From contig DEPQ01000074.1 of the NCBI GenBank assembly GCA_002358855.1, forward strand, positions 2,797 through 21,849: a stretch of DNA of 19,053 bases. Reading direction: 5' to 3'. This document shows positions 1 to 7,746 of this stretch, piece after piece (within the stretch, counting starts at the first letter, position 1; the number at the start of each line of letters is the position of its first letter). The stretch comes from Bacteroidales bacterium UBA3388 (GTDB lineage: Bacteria; Bacteroidota; Bacteroidia; Bacteroidales; P3). The notes below the pieces were generated by a model, which had not been told where the DNA came from, searched no databases, and worked only from the letters and a program-made list of their open reading frames with translations. The position numbers and the translations under genes were made by a program.

Positions 1-42
1 TAATTCAGCGTTTTATTTTATTTTTTCTTTGTTTTATTTTAC

Positions 43-57
43 TAAAACAGTGTTTTA
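43..57 (-). terminator. Weak palindrome after the dipeptidase stop
   Basis: Immediately after the dipeptidase stop codon, the minus strand reads TAAAAC-ACT-GTTTTA, a perfect 6-bp stem with a 3-nt loop, followed by A-rich DNA. It sits where the operon should end, so it may help termination. The stem is short and AT-rich and has no T-run behind it on the transcribed strand, so this could be chance. Confidence 0.22.
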
Positions 58-1812
58 TTATTTTGTTGTTGGCACTTTGATTACATCACCGTGGTCTTTA
101 ACTATCATTTCGTACCATTTTTGAGGATATTGTGGTTGTTCAGGGAATACACATTGTCCTTTTCTGTAAGGGCTTTCTTCAAATTTTCCGTTAGTTTCTT
201 TCTTGATGTTTCCATCTATGTATTTTACTAACAAAAATTGACTTAGTTTTGTCCATGATTTCATCATTTGATTTGCTTTTTCCAAAGAGAAGTTTGTTGT
301 CATCGCTACTATTTCTTTTGAATCTTTAGCTTTCTTTATGCGTTGGTCTAATTGTGCCACTTCTTTAATAAACATTCCTTCAAGTCTGCCTTGTTCTTTG
401 CGAATGTCTTGAATCATATCTGAATATCTTGAATAAGCCATATTTGTTACAAGGTTAAATAACCAGAAAGCAGAAGTTTCTGAATATTCTACCATGCTTC
501 CGTTTCCTACTTCAAAACATTTTGGAACTCTTTCTATTGCACAGTACATTGGAACATAAACTGTTGAATAAGTATCATCAACTCCAAACCATAAGATACC
601 TTTTGCGTTATCTGGCATCCAAGAACGTGATTGTGCTACAAAAGAAAAACCTGTTTGTTGAGTAGATGTTGCTCTTTCATGAACGTATTCTTGACCGTTT
701 ACTTTGAATCCCATTGGTCTCCAACGGTAAGGGCAAGCAAAAGGACCTGCTCCAAGATCTTTTGTCATATCCATAGGAGTTCCTTCGTAGTGATCTCTCA
801 TTAATTCCATTACTTCTTTTACATCAAGTTGCTTTTCTGGTTTTATCCACAAAGGCATACGATTTTTTAAGTCGTGTCCCATTGCGTATTTTTCATATTT
901 TATCATATCTTTATTGCAACGTAGGAAAGCAGCGTATACTCTAGCTTCGCAACCTCTTGCTCCTGAGAAATCAAGTGGTGCGTATGTATCGCTAAATGAG
1001 AAATCTTTGTCTTCACCTGTGTAATATCCTTTTAATCTTGCAAAAGTTATTACATCATGTGAATAAACTACTTCTACTTCTGGGCGGAAAATCTCTTTTA
1101 TCTTTTTAGAAGAAATTGATTTAAAGCTACCTTTTGTTTCTTGTGCAAAGGTTGTGATTCTTGCGTGATTAGCATGACCTGAAATACAACCATCTGGCAC
1201 TCTCATTGCTACCCAAACAGCACCTTTTGTCCAACGTTTATCAATTTTTCCTTTCTTATTGTAAACAGGAGCACCTTTTCCTATCAATTCCATTATCCAT
1301 ACTTCGTTTTCATCTATGATTGAGAAACTTTCTCCTGATGAATAATATCCGTATGTATCAACAAATTCTGCTATTTGTTTGATTGCTTCTCTAGCATTCT
1401 TAGCTCTTTGAAGTGTAAGATAAATTAAACTTCCGTAGTCAATACCTCCTGTTGTGTCTACTAATTCTTCTCTTCCCCCGTATGTAGTTTCAGCAATTGC
1501 TAAGCCCCATTGATTCATGTTTCCTACAGTTGTGTAAGTGTTTGCTACTTGTGGAATTTGAATTAGAGGCTTTCCTGAATCCCAATCAATTACTTGAATC
1601 ATTGTTCCTTCTGGATATTGAGCAGCTCTATTGTAATAAAGTTCTCCATACAAGGTATGAGAATCTGCTGCATAGGTTACCATTGTTGAACCATCTTTTG
1701 AGGCTCCTTTTGTAATCAAAAAGTTTGTGCAAGCAAAAGAATAATTTGCAAAACACATAACTACTGCCATCAATAAGGCTGATAATTTAATTTTGTTGCT
1801 TTTCATATTCAT
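58..1812 (-). CDS. Secreted C69-family (U34) dipeptidase
   Basis: Predicted extracytoplasmic dipeptidase of peptidase family C69, an N-terminal-nucleophile (Ntn) hydrolase family. Residues 1-27 form a signal peptide: basic MNMKSNKIK, hydrophobic LSALLMAVVMCFA, then YSFA before Cys28. Cys28 begins CTNFLITKGASKDGS, which matches the family start where the exposed N-terminal Cys is the nucleophile, so export and signal removal probably create the active enzyme. The rest is a long alpha/beta domain of about 550 residues, within the usual size for gut Bacteroidales members. Two ATGs lie six bases apart (ends 1812 and 1806); both give a usable signal peptide. It is the last gene of the pssA-purS-queA-pyrH operon, 7 bp after pyrH, with no functional link visible. 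The family call is firm; the substrate (dipeptides, perhaps host or dietary) is inferred. Confidence 0.93.
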   Translation of the reverse strand: MNMKSNKIKLSALLMAVVMCFANYSFACTNFLITKGASKDGSTMVTYAADSHTLYGELYYNRAAQYPEGTMIQVIDWDSGKPLIQIPQVANTYTTVGNMNQWGLAIAETTYGGREELVDTTGGIDYGSLIYLTLQRAKNAREAIKQIAEFVDTYGYYSSGESFSIIDENEVWIMELIGKGAPVYNKKGKIDKRWTKGAVWVAMRVPDGCISGHANHARITTFAQETKGSFKSISSKKIKEIFRPEVEVVYSHDVITFARLKGYYTGEDKDFSFSDTYAPLDFSGARGCEARVYAAFLRCNKDMIKYEKYAMGHDLKNRMPLWIKPEKQLDVKEVMELMRDHYEGTPMDMTKDLGAGPFACPYRWRPMGFKVNGQEYVHERATSTQQTGFSFVAQSRSWMPDNAKGILWFGVDDTYSTVYVPMYCAIERVPKCFEVGNGSMVEYSETSAFWLFNLVTNMAYSRYSDMIQDIRKEQGRLEGMFIKEVAQLDQRIKKAKDSKEIVAMTTNFSLEKANQMMKSWTKLSQFLLVKYIDGNIKKETNGKFEESPYRKGQCVFPEQPQYPQKWYEMIVKDHGDVIKVPTTK

Positions 1813-1819
1813 TATTATT

Positions 1820-2527
1820 TTAGTTTTCTACTATTGTTCCTATATGTTCGCCTTTTACAACTTTTTGAAGATTGCCTTGTGTATTCATATCAAAAACATA
1901 AATAGGCATTTTATTTTCTTGACAAAGTGCAAAAGCAGTTAAATCCATTATTTTTAATTTCTTACTCAAAGCCTCATCGTATGTCAATGAACTATATTTT
2001 GTAGCAGTTGCATCTTTTTCAGGATCGGCTGTGTAAACTCCATCAACTCTTGTACCTTTTAAAATCACATCTGCTTGCATTTCTATTGCTCTAAGCGTAG
2101 AAGCAGTATCGGTTGTAAAGTATGGATTTCCTGTTCCGCCTGCAATTATAACTACTTTACCTTCTTCCAAAGCTGAAATCATTCTTCTACGAGAGGTTTC
2201 TTTACAAATAGGCTCTATTGCTAAGCCTGACAATAATTCTGTGGCAACTCCTTGTTGTTCAAGTTCAGATTGCAAAGCCATACTATTAATTACAGTTGCT
2301 AACATACCCATATAATCTCCTTGAACACGATCCATACCTTTTGCAGCACCTTGTAATCCGCGGAAAATATTACCTCCACCTATCACAACTGCAATTTCTG
2401 CACCTAATTCCTTAGCCTGCTTGATTTCAGTTGCGTATTGCGATAACATTTCTGGACTAATTCCATATTCTTGCTCTCCCATAAGGGATTCACCACTTAA
2501 TTTGAGTAATATTCTTTTGTATTTCAT
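1820..2527 (-). CDS. pyrH: UMP kinase PyrH
   Basis: Uridylate kinase of the amino-acid-kinase family. It converts UMP to UDP with ATP, the first step from UMP to UTP/CTP, in the cytoplasm, normally as a hexamer. Landmarks in order: LKLSGESLMG near the N-terminus (phosphate binding), VIGGGNIFRG, DYMGMLATVINSMALQ, GGTGNPYFTTDTAS (nucleotide binding) and ILKGTRVDGVYTADP. Its 235 residues match the usual length. I start it at the ATG ending at 2527 (MKYKRILLKLSG): the upstream in-frame ATG at 2572 adds 15 residues foreign to the family and would overlap the end of queA. With the chosen start the gap to queA is 16 bp. In many bacteria pyrH sits next to frr or tsf, but here it lies between queA and a dipeptidase gene. 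Confidence 0.97.
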   Translation of the reverse strand: MKYKRILLKLSGESLMGEQEYGISPEMLSQYATEIKQAKELGAEIAVVIGGGNIFRGLQGAAKGMDRVQGDYMGMLATVINSMALQSELEQQGVATELLSGLAIEPICKETSRRRMISALEEGKVVIIAGGTGNPYFTTDTASTLRAIEMQADVILKGTRVDGVYTADPEKDATATKYSSLTYDEALSKKLKIMDLTAFALCQENKMPIYVFDMNTQGNLQKVVKGEHIGTIVEN

Positions 2528-2543
2528 TATATTATTCTTGCTT

Positions 2544-3761
2544 TTATTTTGTAAACATACACGCATCGCCAAACGAAAGAAATCTATAATCGTTTTTCAA
2601 AGCGAAATCATAAACCCTTTTCCAATCTTCTCCAATCATTGCAGAGACAAGCAACAATAAAGTGCTTTTGGGCTGATGGAAATTCGTAATCATAGCATCT
2701 ACAATCCTATATTCATATCCTGGTGCTATCATTAACTGAGTTTGTCCTATCAATACATTTCTGTTTTCTTGCTCCATGCTTTCCAATATAGCTTGTAAAG
2801 ATTCTCTTGCACTTATTCTGCATTCTTCTTGATAGGGATCCCACTGTTTAACATCTATTTCAGAATATCTATTGCCATTTTTCAAAACCTTCACTCCATG
2901 CCAATAAAGACTTTCTATGGTTCTAACCGAGGTAGTACCAACACACATCACACGCTTATCAAGATTTGCCAACAACTCTTCGATATTTTCTTTTTTCAAA
3001 ACAATTTGTTCTGTGTGCATAACGTGTCTATCTATTGTCTCTGTGCTTACAGGCTTAAATGTACCTGCTCCCACATGCAAGGTAACAAAACACGTCTTCA
3101 CTCCTTTATCTGCAAGTTTTTGAAAAGTACTTTCTGAAAAATGTAAGCCAGCTGTTGGAGCTGCAACCGAGCCTTCTTGATGTGCATAAATGGTTTGATA
3201 ATCTTCTTTGTCGCTTTCCTCATCTTTACGTTTAAGATAAGGAGGCAAAGGCACATGTCCCATATATTGAAGCACCTCTGCAAAACTCAAATCCTTATTA
3301 TCCCAAGAAAACTCTACAATCCAAGTTTCATTTTCTTGATAAAGACGCTTTGCAGTAAGAGTTAAGTTGATATTATCACCAACAAACGATGAAGAAATGG
3401 TTTCTTGTTTCCATTTTTTGTTGTTTCCAACCAAACACTTCCACACGCAACTTCCTTTTTGTGCGTATGCTAACTGAATGTCTTTATCCAATGGTTCTAA
3501 ACAAAAGATTTCTATGATAGAACCGCTTTCTTTTTGAAACAACAAACGAGCGTACACTACTTTTGTGTCGTTTAAGACCAAAAAAGTGTCGCTATCCAAC
3601 AAGTTTGCTATATCAGAAAAATGATATTCTTCTATCTCTTTATCGAAATTCAAACATAATAATTTTGCATTATCCCTTTGCGTCAAAGGATACTTCGCAA
3701 TATTCTCTTCTTTCAGGGGATAATCAAAATCACTAATCTTAATTTCGAGAGGATTGTGCAT
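2544..3761 (-). CDS. queA: tRNA preQ1(34) S-adenosylmethionine ribosyltransferase-isomerase QueA
   Basis: Transfers and isomerises the ribosyl group of S-adenosylmethionine onto 7-aminomethyl-7-deazaguanine at tRNA position 34, giving epoxyqueuosine in GUN-anticodon tRNAs. Family landmarks are visible: FLVLNDTKVVYARL near residue 60, EGSVAAPTAGLHFSE near 200, LHVGAGTFKPV just after, TTSVRTIESLYW near 280, TNFHQPKSTLLLLVSAMIG near 360, and YRFLSFGDACMF at the C-terminus. At 405 residues it is longer than the roughly 350-residue proteobacterial enzyme, as expected for Bacteroidota. It lies in the pssA operon, 9 bp after purS and 16 bp before pyrH. No other queuosine genes are in the window. Confidence 0.97.
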   Translation of the reverse strand: MHNPLEIKISDFDYPLKEENIAKYPLTQRDNAKLLCLNFDKEIEEYHFSDIANLLDSDTFLVLNDTKVVYARLLFQKESGSIIEIFCLEPLDKDIQLAYAQKGSCVWKCLVGNNKKWKQETISSSFVGDNINLTLTAKRLYQENETWIVEFSWDNKDLSFAEVLQYMGHVPLPPYLKRKDEESDKEDYQTIYAHQEGSVAAPTAGLHFSESTFQKLADKGVKTCFVTLHVGAGTFKPVSTETIDRHVMHTEQIVLKKENIEELLANLDKRVMCVGTTSVRTIESLYWHGVKVLKNGNRYSEIDVKQWDPYQEECRISARESLQAILESMEQENRNVLIGQTQLMIAPGYEYRIVDAMITNFHQPKSTLLLLVSAMIGEDWKRVYDFALKNDYRFLSFGDACMFTK

Positions 3762-3770
3762 AATATTATA

Positions 3771-4022
3771 TTAAGCCTTTTCTATTTTAAAAGTATAGTA
3801 CTCCATAATAGGATTATGCAACAAATCTTTGCAAGCTTTATCTACTTTTGCTGTTGCTTCCTCTTCATTTGCAGCCTCAATGCTTAAAGTAATATGTTTT
3901 CCTATTCTAACGTTGGTAATAACTCCCAATCCCATATTTTTAAGACTTGCACCAACTGCTTTTCCTTGTGGATCTAATAATGCTTTCAAAGGCATTACAT
4001 CTATTTCTGCTCTAAATTCCAT
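3771..4022 (-). CDS. purS: PurS subunit of phosphoribosylformylglycinamidine synthase
   Basis: Small 83-residue protein matching PurS, the scaffold subunit that joins PurL and PurQ in the multi-subunit FGAR amidotransferase (step 4 of purine synthesis) and channels ammonia between them. Supporting features are the LLDPQGKAVGASLKNMG segment, the VRIGKHITLSIEA strand pair, a helix with AKVDKACKDLL, and the NPIMEYYTFKIE C-terminal strand, in the order and length of the family. The ATG at 4022 lies inside the end of pssA (11-nt overlap), so translation is probably coupled; queA follows 9 bp after its stop. No purL or purQ is nearby, which is unusual for a subunit of a stoichiometric complex. Confidence 0.92.
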   Translation of the reverse strand: MEFRAEIDVMPLKALLDPQGKAVGASLKNMGLGVITNVRIGKHITLSIEAANEEEATAKVDKACKDLLHNPIMEYYTFKIEKA

Positions 4023-4776
4023 TTTTTGTAAAATTTGATATTAAAGAAATAATAATATACATTAACACTATAAAAGGTATAGCAAAACAATTAAAAACAA
4101 AGATTAGTAATATACAAATTACCAAAAAGATAAACTTTACTTTATTGTCTCGCCATGTAAAATTCTTAAATTTAAACGAAAACATATTAATAGGAGCTAT
4201 TAACATCACTCCCATAACTATGCTAAATACTATGATAAACCACGGATTCAAAAGAATTTCTACCAACGAAGAATAAATTTCTTGCTGATAAATTCCCCAC
4301 AAATGTATCTTTTGTTCTGACAAATAACTCAAAACAGGTAGGCTAAGCCACAAAAGAGCATTTGCTGGCGTAGGAAGACCAATGAAATTCACGCTTTGTC
4401 TTTCATCAACATTAAAATTAGCCAAGCGATAAGAAGACATAAGCACCATAAACAAAGGAATAAGACACAAAACATTAGCTATCAATAAGGAATAATGATT
4501 AGCAAGAAGACTATCCTTTAAAACCTCAACCATAATCAAAGAAGGAGCAAGCCCAAAGGTTACAACATCAGACAAAGAGTCTAATTCCTTGCCAATTGCC
4601 GAAGTAACTTTTAACAATCTTGCAGTTAAGCCATCACAAAAATCAAATATAGCTCCCAAAACTATGAAAATAGAAGGAAGTAGAGCATTATCCGACACAT
4701 AAAGGAAGTATATGGAAAGCGTTCCACATAAAAGATTAGCTAATGTTATACAATTTGGTATATGTTTCTTTATCAT
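4012..4776 (-). CDS. pssA: CDP-diacylglycerol-serine O-phosphatidyltransferase PssA
   Basis: Integral membrane enzyme that makes phosphatidylserine from CDP-diacylglycerol and serine, the precursor of phosphatidylethanolamine. The CDP-alcohol phosphotransferase signature DG-x2-AR-x8-G-x3-D-x3-D is complete near residues 49-71: DGLTAR, then GKELDSLSD; the final Asp is the expected catalytic base. Several hydrophobic segments surround it (LANLLCGTLSIYFLYVS, ANVLCLIPLFMVLMSS, PWFIIVFSIVMGVMLIAPI and two at the C-terminus), giving about six to eight membrane spans. At 254 residues it matches the Bacillus-type PssA rather than the E. coli phospholipase-D-like enzyme. It is the first gene of its operon, preceded by a -7 box, and its end overlaps purS by 11 nt. 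Confidence 0.95.
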   Translation of the reverse strand: MIKKHIPNCITLANLLCGTLSIYFLYVSDNALLPSIFIVLGAIFDFCDGLTARLLKVTSAIGKELDSLSDVVTFGLAPSLIMVEVLKDSLLANHYSLLIANVLCLIPLFMVLMSSYRLANFNVDERQSVNFIGLPTPANALLWLSLPVLSYLSEQKIHLWGIYQQEIYSSLVEILLNPWFIIVFSIVMGVMLIAPINMFSFKFKNFTWRDNKVKFIFLVICILLIFVFNCFAIPFIVLMYIIISLISNFTKNGI

Positions 4777-4784
4777 AATAGGTG

Positions 4785-4792
4785 CAAAGATA
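4785..4792 (-). promoter_or_regulatory. Bacteroidota -7 box for the pssA operon
   Basis: The minus strand reads TATCTTTG, a full match to the Bacteroidota primary sigma (SigA) -7 consensus TAnnTTTG, 8 bp before the pssA start. It lies in the only non-coding stretch between mnmD and pssA. No TTG-type -33 element is seen at the expected 19-23 bp spacing, only A/T-rich DNA. The transcript leader would be very short. Confidence 0.6.
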
Positions 4793-4820
4793 TGAAAAAC
4801 TTTTAAAAATCTTAGTATTT

Positions 4821-5501
4821 TTATTTTTTCTCTGCTCTTAAAATCTCTCTTTTACCTTTTGGACCGGGCAATTTAGCAATAGTAAAGCCTGCTTTTTTCA
4901 TTCGTCTTTTTATTTCTCCCTTGCAACAATATGTTGTCAAGACTGCTCCTTGTCGGCAAGCATTATAAATCTTTTTCATCATATCCTCTGACCATAAATC
5001 AGAGTCTTTGTCGGGAGAAAAAGCATCAAAATAAACCACATCAAAGACATCTTTTCCAAAATCAAAATCACACGCATTTGCCTCACACTTTTTGATTTTA
5101 AAATCAGGAGTAATTTCCACAATCTCTTCCCAATCACATTTGTGAAGCAAGTCAAATTCTTTTTTTAAGGAAAGTATTTCTCCGTAATTAAGCCTTTCTG
5201 CTATTGAAGCAGAGATTGGATAAAGTTCTATTGTTTGATAGAAAATACTTCTTTGATTAGAATTTTTTAAAGTCGCAATAGCATTCAAGCCTGTGCCAAA
5301 TCCTATTTCTAAAACATTGATTTGAGGAGCGTTATTTAAGCTACAAAAATAATTATAGCCATAATCAATATATATAGTATTAGTTTCGGTTAGAGCACCA
5401 AAGTGAGAATGATAGCTTTCTTCAATATCTTTTCTTAAAAGCGAATTGCTACCATCTTCTGTCTTGAATATCTCTATTAAACTATCTTTTGCGTTTTCCA
5501 T
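4821..5501 (-). CDS. mnmD: tRNA wobble-uridine methyltransferase MnmD
   Basis: S-adenosylmethionine-dependent methyltransferase that makes the last methylation of 5-methylaminomethyl(-2-thio)uridine at tRNA position 34, equivalent to the N-terminal half of E. coli MnmC. Visible motifs are INVLEIGFGTGLNAIATL near residue 65 (SAM motif I), DVVYFDAFSPDKDSDLWSED near 155 (the hallmark FDAFSPxKxxxLW loop) and TTYCCKGEIKRRMKKAGF near 195 (the C-terminal AKGxxRRxLxxAGF-like signature). At 226 residues it is the free-standing form: there is no FAD oxidase (MnmC1) domain and none nearby, so it probably acts directly on the aminomethyl-uridine made by MnmEG with ammonium. Its ATG at 5501 lies 25 nt inside the preceding PHP gene, so the two are translationally coupled. 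Confidence 0.92.
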   Translation of the reverse strand: MENAKDSLIEIFKTEDGSNSLLRKDIEESYHSHFGALTETNTIYIDYGYNYFCSLNNAPQINVLEIGFGTGLNAIATLKNSNQRSIFYQTIELYPISASIAERLNYGEILSLKKEFDLLHKCDWEEIVEITPDFKIKKCEANACDFDFGKDVFDVVYFDAFSPDKDSDLWSEDMMKKIYNACRQGAVLTTYCCKGEIKRRMKKAGFTIAKLPGPKGKREILRAEKK

Positions 5502-6322
5502 TCTCCGTCAAAATACCAAACGTATCGTTCTCCTATTTGTTTTAAATATTCTATTGACTCATCAAAAAGCAAATCCACCTCATCTTTTTTATGACAATCG
5601 GTAGAAATTGTTAGAGGTATTTTCATATCACTTGCTTTCTTTATCCATTCTCTTCCAGGATAGAAATCATCATAGCGTTTCTTGTAAAGACCTCTTGTAT
5701 TTATTTCGCAGATAGCACCACTCTCTTTTATCTTCAAAAGAGTCTCCATCATAAAATCCTCAAACCATTTGTCGTGTTGCGAAAAATATCTTTCCTTATT
5801 GTGCATTTTTATTTTGTCAAAGTGCCCTACTACATCAGGTCTTTGATTTTTTATCATATTTATCACTTGTTCAAAATAGGTTTCAACGCCTTCTCTTATG
5901 TTTCCACCAAAAACCTCCTCTAAACCTTTGTCGTAAACCTCTCTATCGCTACCATCTATAAACCAAACCTTATCATTAGACTTTCCTTTCACAAAATGCA
6001 CCGAACCAATAAAGTAATCCAAGTCATAAATCTTAGACATCTCTCTTATATTCTCTTGCATAGAGGTGATATAGTCAAATTCCATTGAGGTGAAAAGCTT
6101 AATTTTATCTTGATATTTCTCTTTTAGAAAACGAGCTTGCGAAAGATATTCTTCAACTCTTTCTTTTTTCAAAGCAACCTTGCTTTCAAAACAAAGGGGT
6201 GAATGAGATGAAAATCCAAAGTAATGCAATCCTCTTTCAATAGAGGATAAAACCATATCTTCCATTGAATCTTTTCCATCACAGAAAAGAGAATGAGAAT
6301 GATAATTAAACTTTTTTAGCAT
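5477..6322 (-). CDS. PHP-family histidinol-phosphatase-like phosphoesterase
   Basis: Metal-dependent phosphoesterase of the PHP superfamily, closest in layout to the HisK/HisJ histidinol-phosphatases. Likely metal ligands are present in the PHP order: HSHSLFCDG (His8, His10), the Glu in TSMEFDY, GSVHF, VVGHFDKIK and ISTDCHK near the C-terminus. Its 281 residues are normal for this family. The reaction may be hydrolysis of L-histidinol phosphate, but no other histidine genes are in the window, and many Bacteroidota carry a HisB-type histidinol-phosphatase, so the substrate is open. It overlaps the U32 gene by 7 nt upstream and mnmD by 25 nt downstream, placing it inside a compact operon otherwise concerned with RNA modification. 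Confidence 0.85.
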   Translation of the reverse strand: MLKKFNYHSHSLFCDGKDSMEDMVLSSIERGLHYFGFSSHSPLCFESKVALKKERVEEYLSQARFLKEKYQDKIKLFTSMEFDYITSMQENIREMSKIYDLDYFIGSVHFVKGKSNDKVWFIDGSDREVYDKGLEEVFGGNIREGVETYFEQVINMIKNQRPDVVGHFDKIKMHNKERYFSQHDKWFEDFMMETLLKIKESGAICEINTRGLYKKRYDDFYPGREWIKKASDMKIPLTISTDCHKKDEVDLLFDESIEYLKQIGERYVWYFDGEWKTQKIV

Positions 6323-7563
6323 ATTCCTGTGCTTTCTACCAAATATAGTTTATCTCCTCTTCTTACAACGCCTTTTGTTGCAATTGAACAAAACTCTCCT
6401 TTGACTGTTTTTTCGGTTGGCTTTAAATCTACTCTGATTTCTTCTACTGTGTCTTCATATACTCCTGTTGTAGTACCCATTATGTAGATGTTATCACCAA
6501 CTTTCAATTCCCCTGTCTCAATTTTTATTTCTGCAACAGAAATATTCTTAAAGTAATTAGTAACTGTGCCTATGAAAGTCTTCTTTGTAGTTGCTTGTGA
6601 GCCATATTTCTTTGTCCACTCGCCAACTCTTTGTCCTAAGTAATAGCCGTCCCAAAATCCTCTATTGTAAACTTTCTTTAAGTCTTCGTTCCATTTTTCT
6701 AATTTATCTTCACTCCATTCTCCATTAAGCCATGCTTGTGCTGCTTCTTTATATACTCGTGTTACAACTTTGACATATTCTGGACTTCTGCCTCTTCCTT
6801 CAATTTTTAATACTCTTACGCCTGCGTCAAGCACCTTATCTAAAAAGTTTAAGGTCTTTAAATCTTTTGGAGACATGATATATTGATTGTCTATCATAAG
6901 TTCTGTGCCTCCATCTAAGTCTGTAACCTTGTAAGGACGGCGACAGAATTGTAAACAAGCACCTCTGTTTGCCGATTGATTAGCATTGTCTAATGAAATG
7001 TAACATTTTCCACTTACTGCCATACATAAAGCTCCGTGTACAAAGCATTCTATTTCCAATGTGCGACCACTCGGACCTTTTATGTTGTTTTCTCTTATCC
7101 AAGTAGTAATATCTTTAACTTTGTCAAGAGAAAGTTCGCGAGCAGTAACGATTACGTCTGCAAATTGTGAGAAAAATTTCACTGCCTCACGGTTTGTTAT
7201 GTTGCATTGTGTAGAAAGATGCACTTCTAAATTGATTGAGCGAGCATAACTAATGACTGCCAAATCTGCTGCTATGACTGCTGAAACTCCACTTTGCTTT
7301 GCAGCATTTAAAATCTCTTGCATATAACCCAATTCACTGTCATAGACAATAGTATTTAAGGTTAAATAGGTCTTTACGCCATTTTGACTTGCAATGTCTG
7401 CAATATTTTTTAGGTCTTCTATCGTAAAATTATTTGCAGAGCGAGAACGCATATTCAATCCTTCAACTCCAAAATATACACTATCGGCTCCTGCTTCTAT
7501 TGCTGCATAAAGAGCTTCGTAAGAGCCCACTGGGGACATTATTTCTACTTTATTCTTTGTCAT
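6316..7563 (-). CDS. U32-family protein (probable RNA-hydroxylation iron-sulfur protein)
   Basis: Annotated historically as peptidase U32. Better-studied members (E. coli TrhP/YegQ and RlhA/YdcP) are needed for prephenate-dependent hydroxylation of tRNA U34 or 23S rRNA C2501. The N-terminal TIM-like domain begins KVEIMSPVGSYEALYAAIEAGAD. The U32 signature ECFVHGALCMAVSGKC is complete near residue 175, and GACLQFCRRPY follows about 20 residues later, giving the four-cysteine set expected to hold an iron-sulfur cluster. Residues from about 330 form a C-terminal beta-rich domain. Its 415 residues suit the TrhP-type subgroup, but I cannot separate that from a genuine collagenase-like member by eye. 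First gene of its operon; a -7 box lies 19 bp upstream. Confidence 0.9.
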   Translation of the reverse strand: MTKNKVEIMSPVGSYEALYAAIEAGADSVYFGVEGLNMRSRSANNFTIEDLKNIADIASQNGVKTYLTLNTIVYDSELGYMQEILNAAKQSGVSAVIAADLAVISYARSINLEVHLSTQCNITNREAVKFFSQFADVIVTARELSLDKVKDITTWIRENNIKGPSGRTLEIECFVHGALCMAVSGKCYISLDNANQSANRGACLQFCRRPYKVTDLDGGTELMIDNQYIMSPKDLKTLNFLDKVLDAGVRVLKIEGRGRSPEYVKVVTRVYKEAAQAWLNGEWSEDKLEKWNEDLKKVYNRGFWDGYYLGQRVGEWTKKYGSQATTKKTFIGTVTNYFKNISVAEIKIETGELKVGDNIYIMGTTTGVYEDTVEEIRVDLKPTEKTVKGEFCSIATKGVVRRGDKLYLVESTGIC

Positions 7564-7582
7564 AATTTCATATAATATTTTG

Positions 7583-7590
7583 CAAAGTTA
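7583..7590 (-). promoter_or_regulatory. Bacteroidota -7 box for the U32 operon
   Basis: The minus strand reads TAACTTTG, a full match to TAnnTTTG, placed 19 bp before the ATG of the U32 gene in a divergent intergenic region. The DNA behind it is an A/T tract plus an ATCAAAGAG element that is mirrored at the opposite promoter. No clear TTG -33 box is seen. Confidence 0.6.
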
Positions 7591-7593
7591 CAA

Positions 7594-7688
7594 AAAGAAA
7601 AAAAACTCTTTGATTTTAAAAATTTTTTCTTTGCTTTTTTTATTTTTTTCTTTGCTTTTTTTCAAAAAATCAAAGACTTTTTTTCTTT
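7594..7688. repeat. Mirror-image promoter-proximal arms with two 19-bp direct repeats between
   Basis: Arms 7594-7617 and 7666-7688 are near-perfect inverted copies: AAAG, an 7-8 A tract, one variable base, then TCTTTGATTTT. They differ by a single-base indel and substitution. Between them, TTTTTTCTTTGCTTTTTTT occurs twice (7623-7641 and 7644-7662) with a 21-bp period, about two helical turns. Each arm abuts one of the two divergent -7 boxes. This could be a shared upstream activation element, a binding site for a regulator, or a local duplication. Confidence 0.65.
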
Positions 7689-7695
7689 ATCTTTG
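7688..7695 (+). promoter_or_regulatory. Bacteroidota -7 box for the ECF sigma cassette
   Basis: TATCTTTG matches TAnnTTTG and lies 51 bp before the ATG of the ECF sigma gene. That leaves a leader of roughly 45 nt. No TTG -33 box is visible in the 33 bp behind it; instead there is the mirrored ATCAAAGAC plus T-tract element. The match is to the housekeeping sigma; an ECF-specific promoter cannot be recognised by eye. Confidence 0.55.
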
Positions 7696-7746
7696 TGTAA
7701 CATTTTTCTAAGTAAAACGACTACTTTACAAAGCACAATTTTTAAA

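Noticed and set aside
2528..2572. Longer N-terminus for pyrH (ATG at 2572)
   Set aside because: The extra 15 residues are foreign to PyrH and would overlap the end of queA by 29 nt; the family start is MKYKRILLKLSG.
2829..3137. 102-residue plus-strand reading frame inside queA
   Set aside because: Antisense to conserved QueA motifs, with no recognisable domain.
7623..7662. CRISPR-like array from the repeated T-rich units
   Set aside because: Only two 19-bp low-complexity units separated by 2 bp; no spacers and no cas genes.
7693..7746. TTG start adding 18 residues to the ECF sigma factor
   Set aside because: It lies on the TATCTTTG promoter box and would precede the probable transcription start; the ATG at 7747 gives the normal ECF length.
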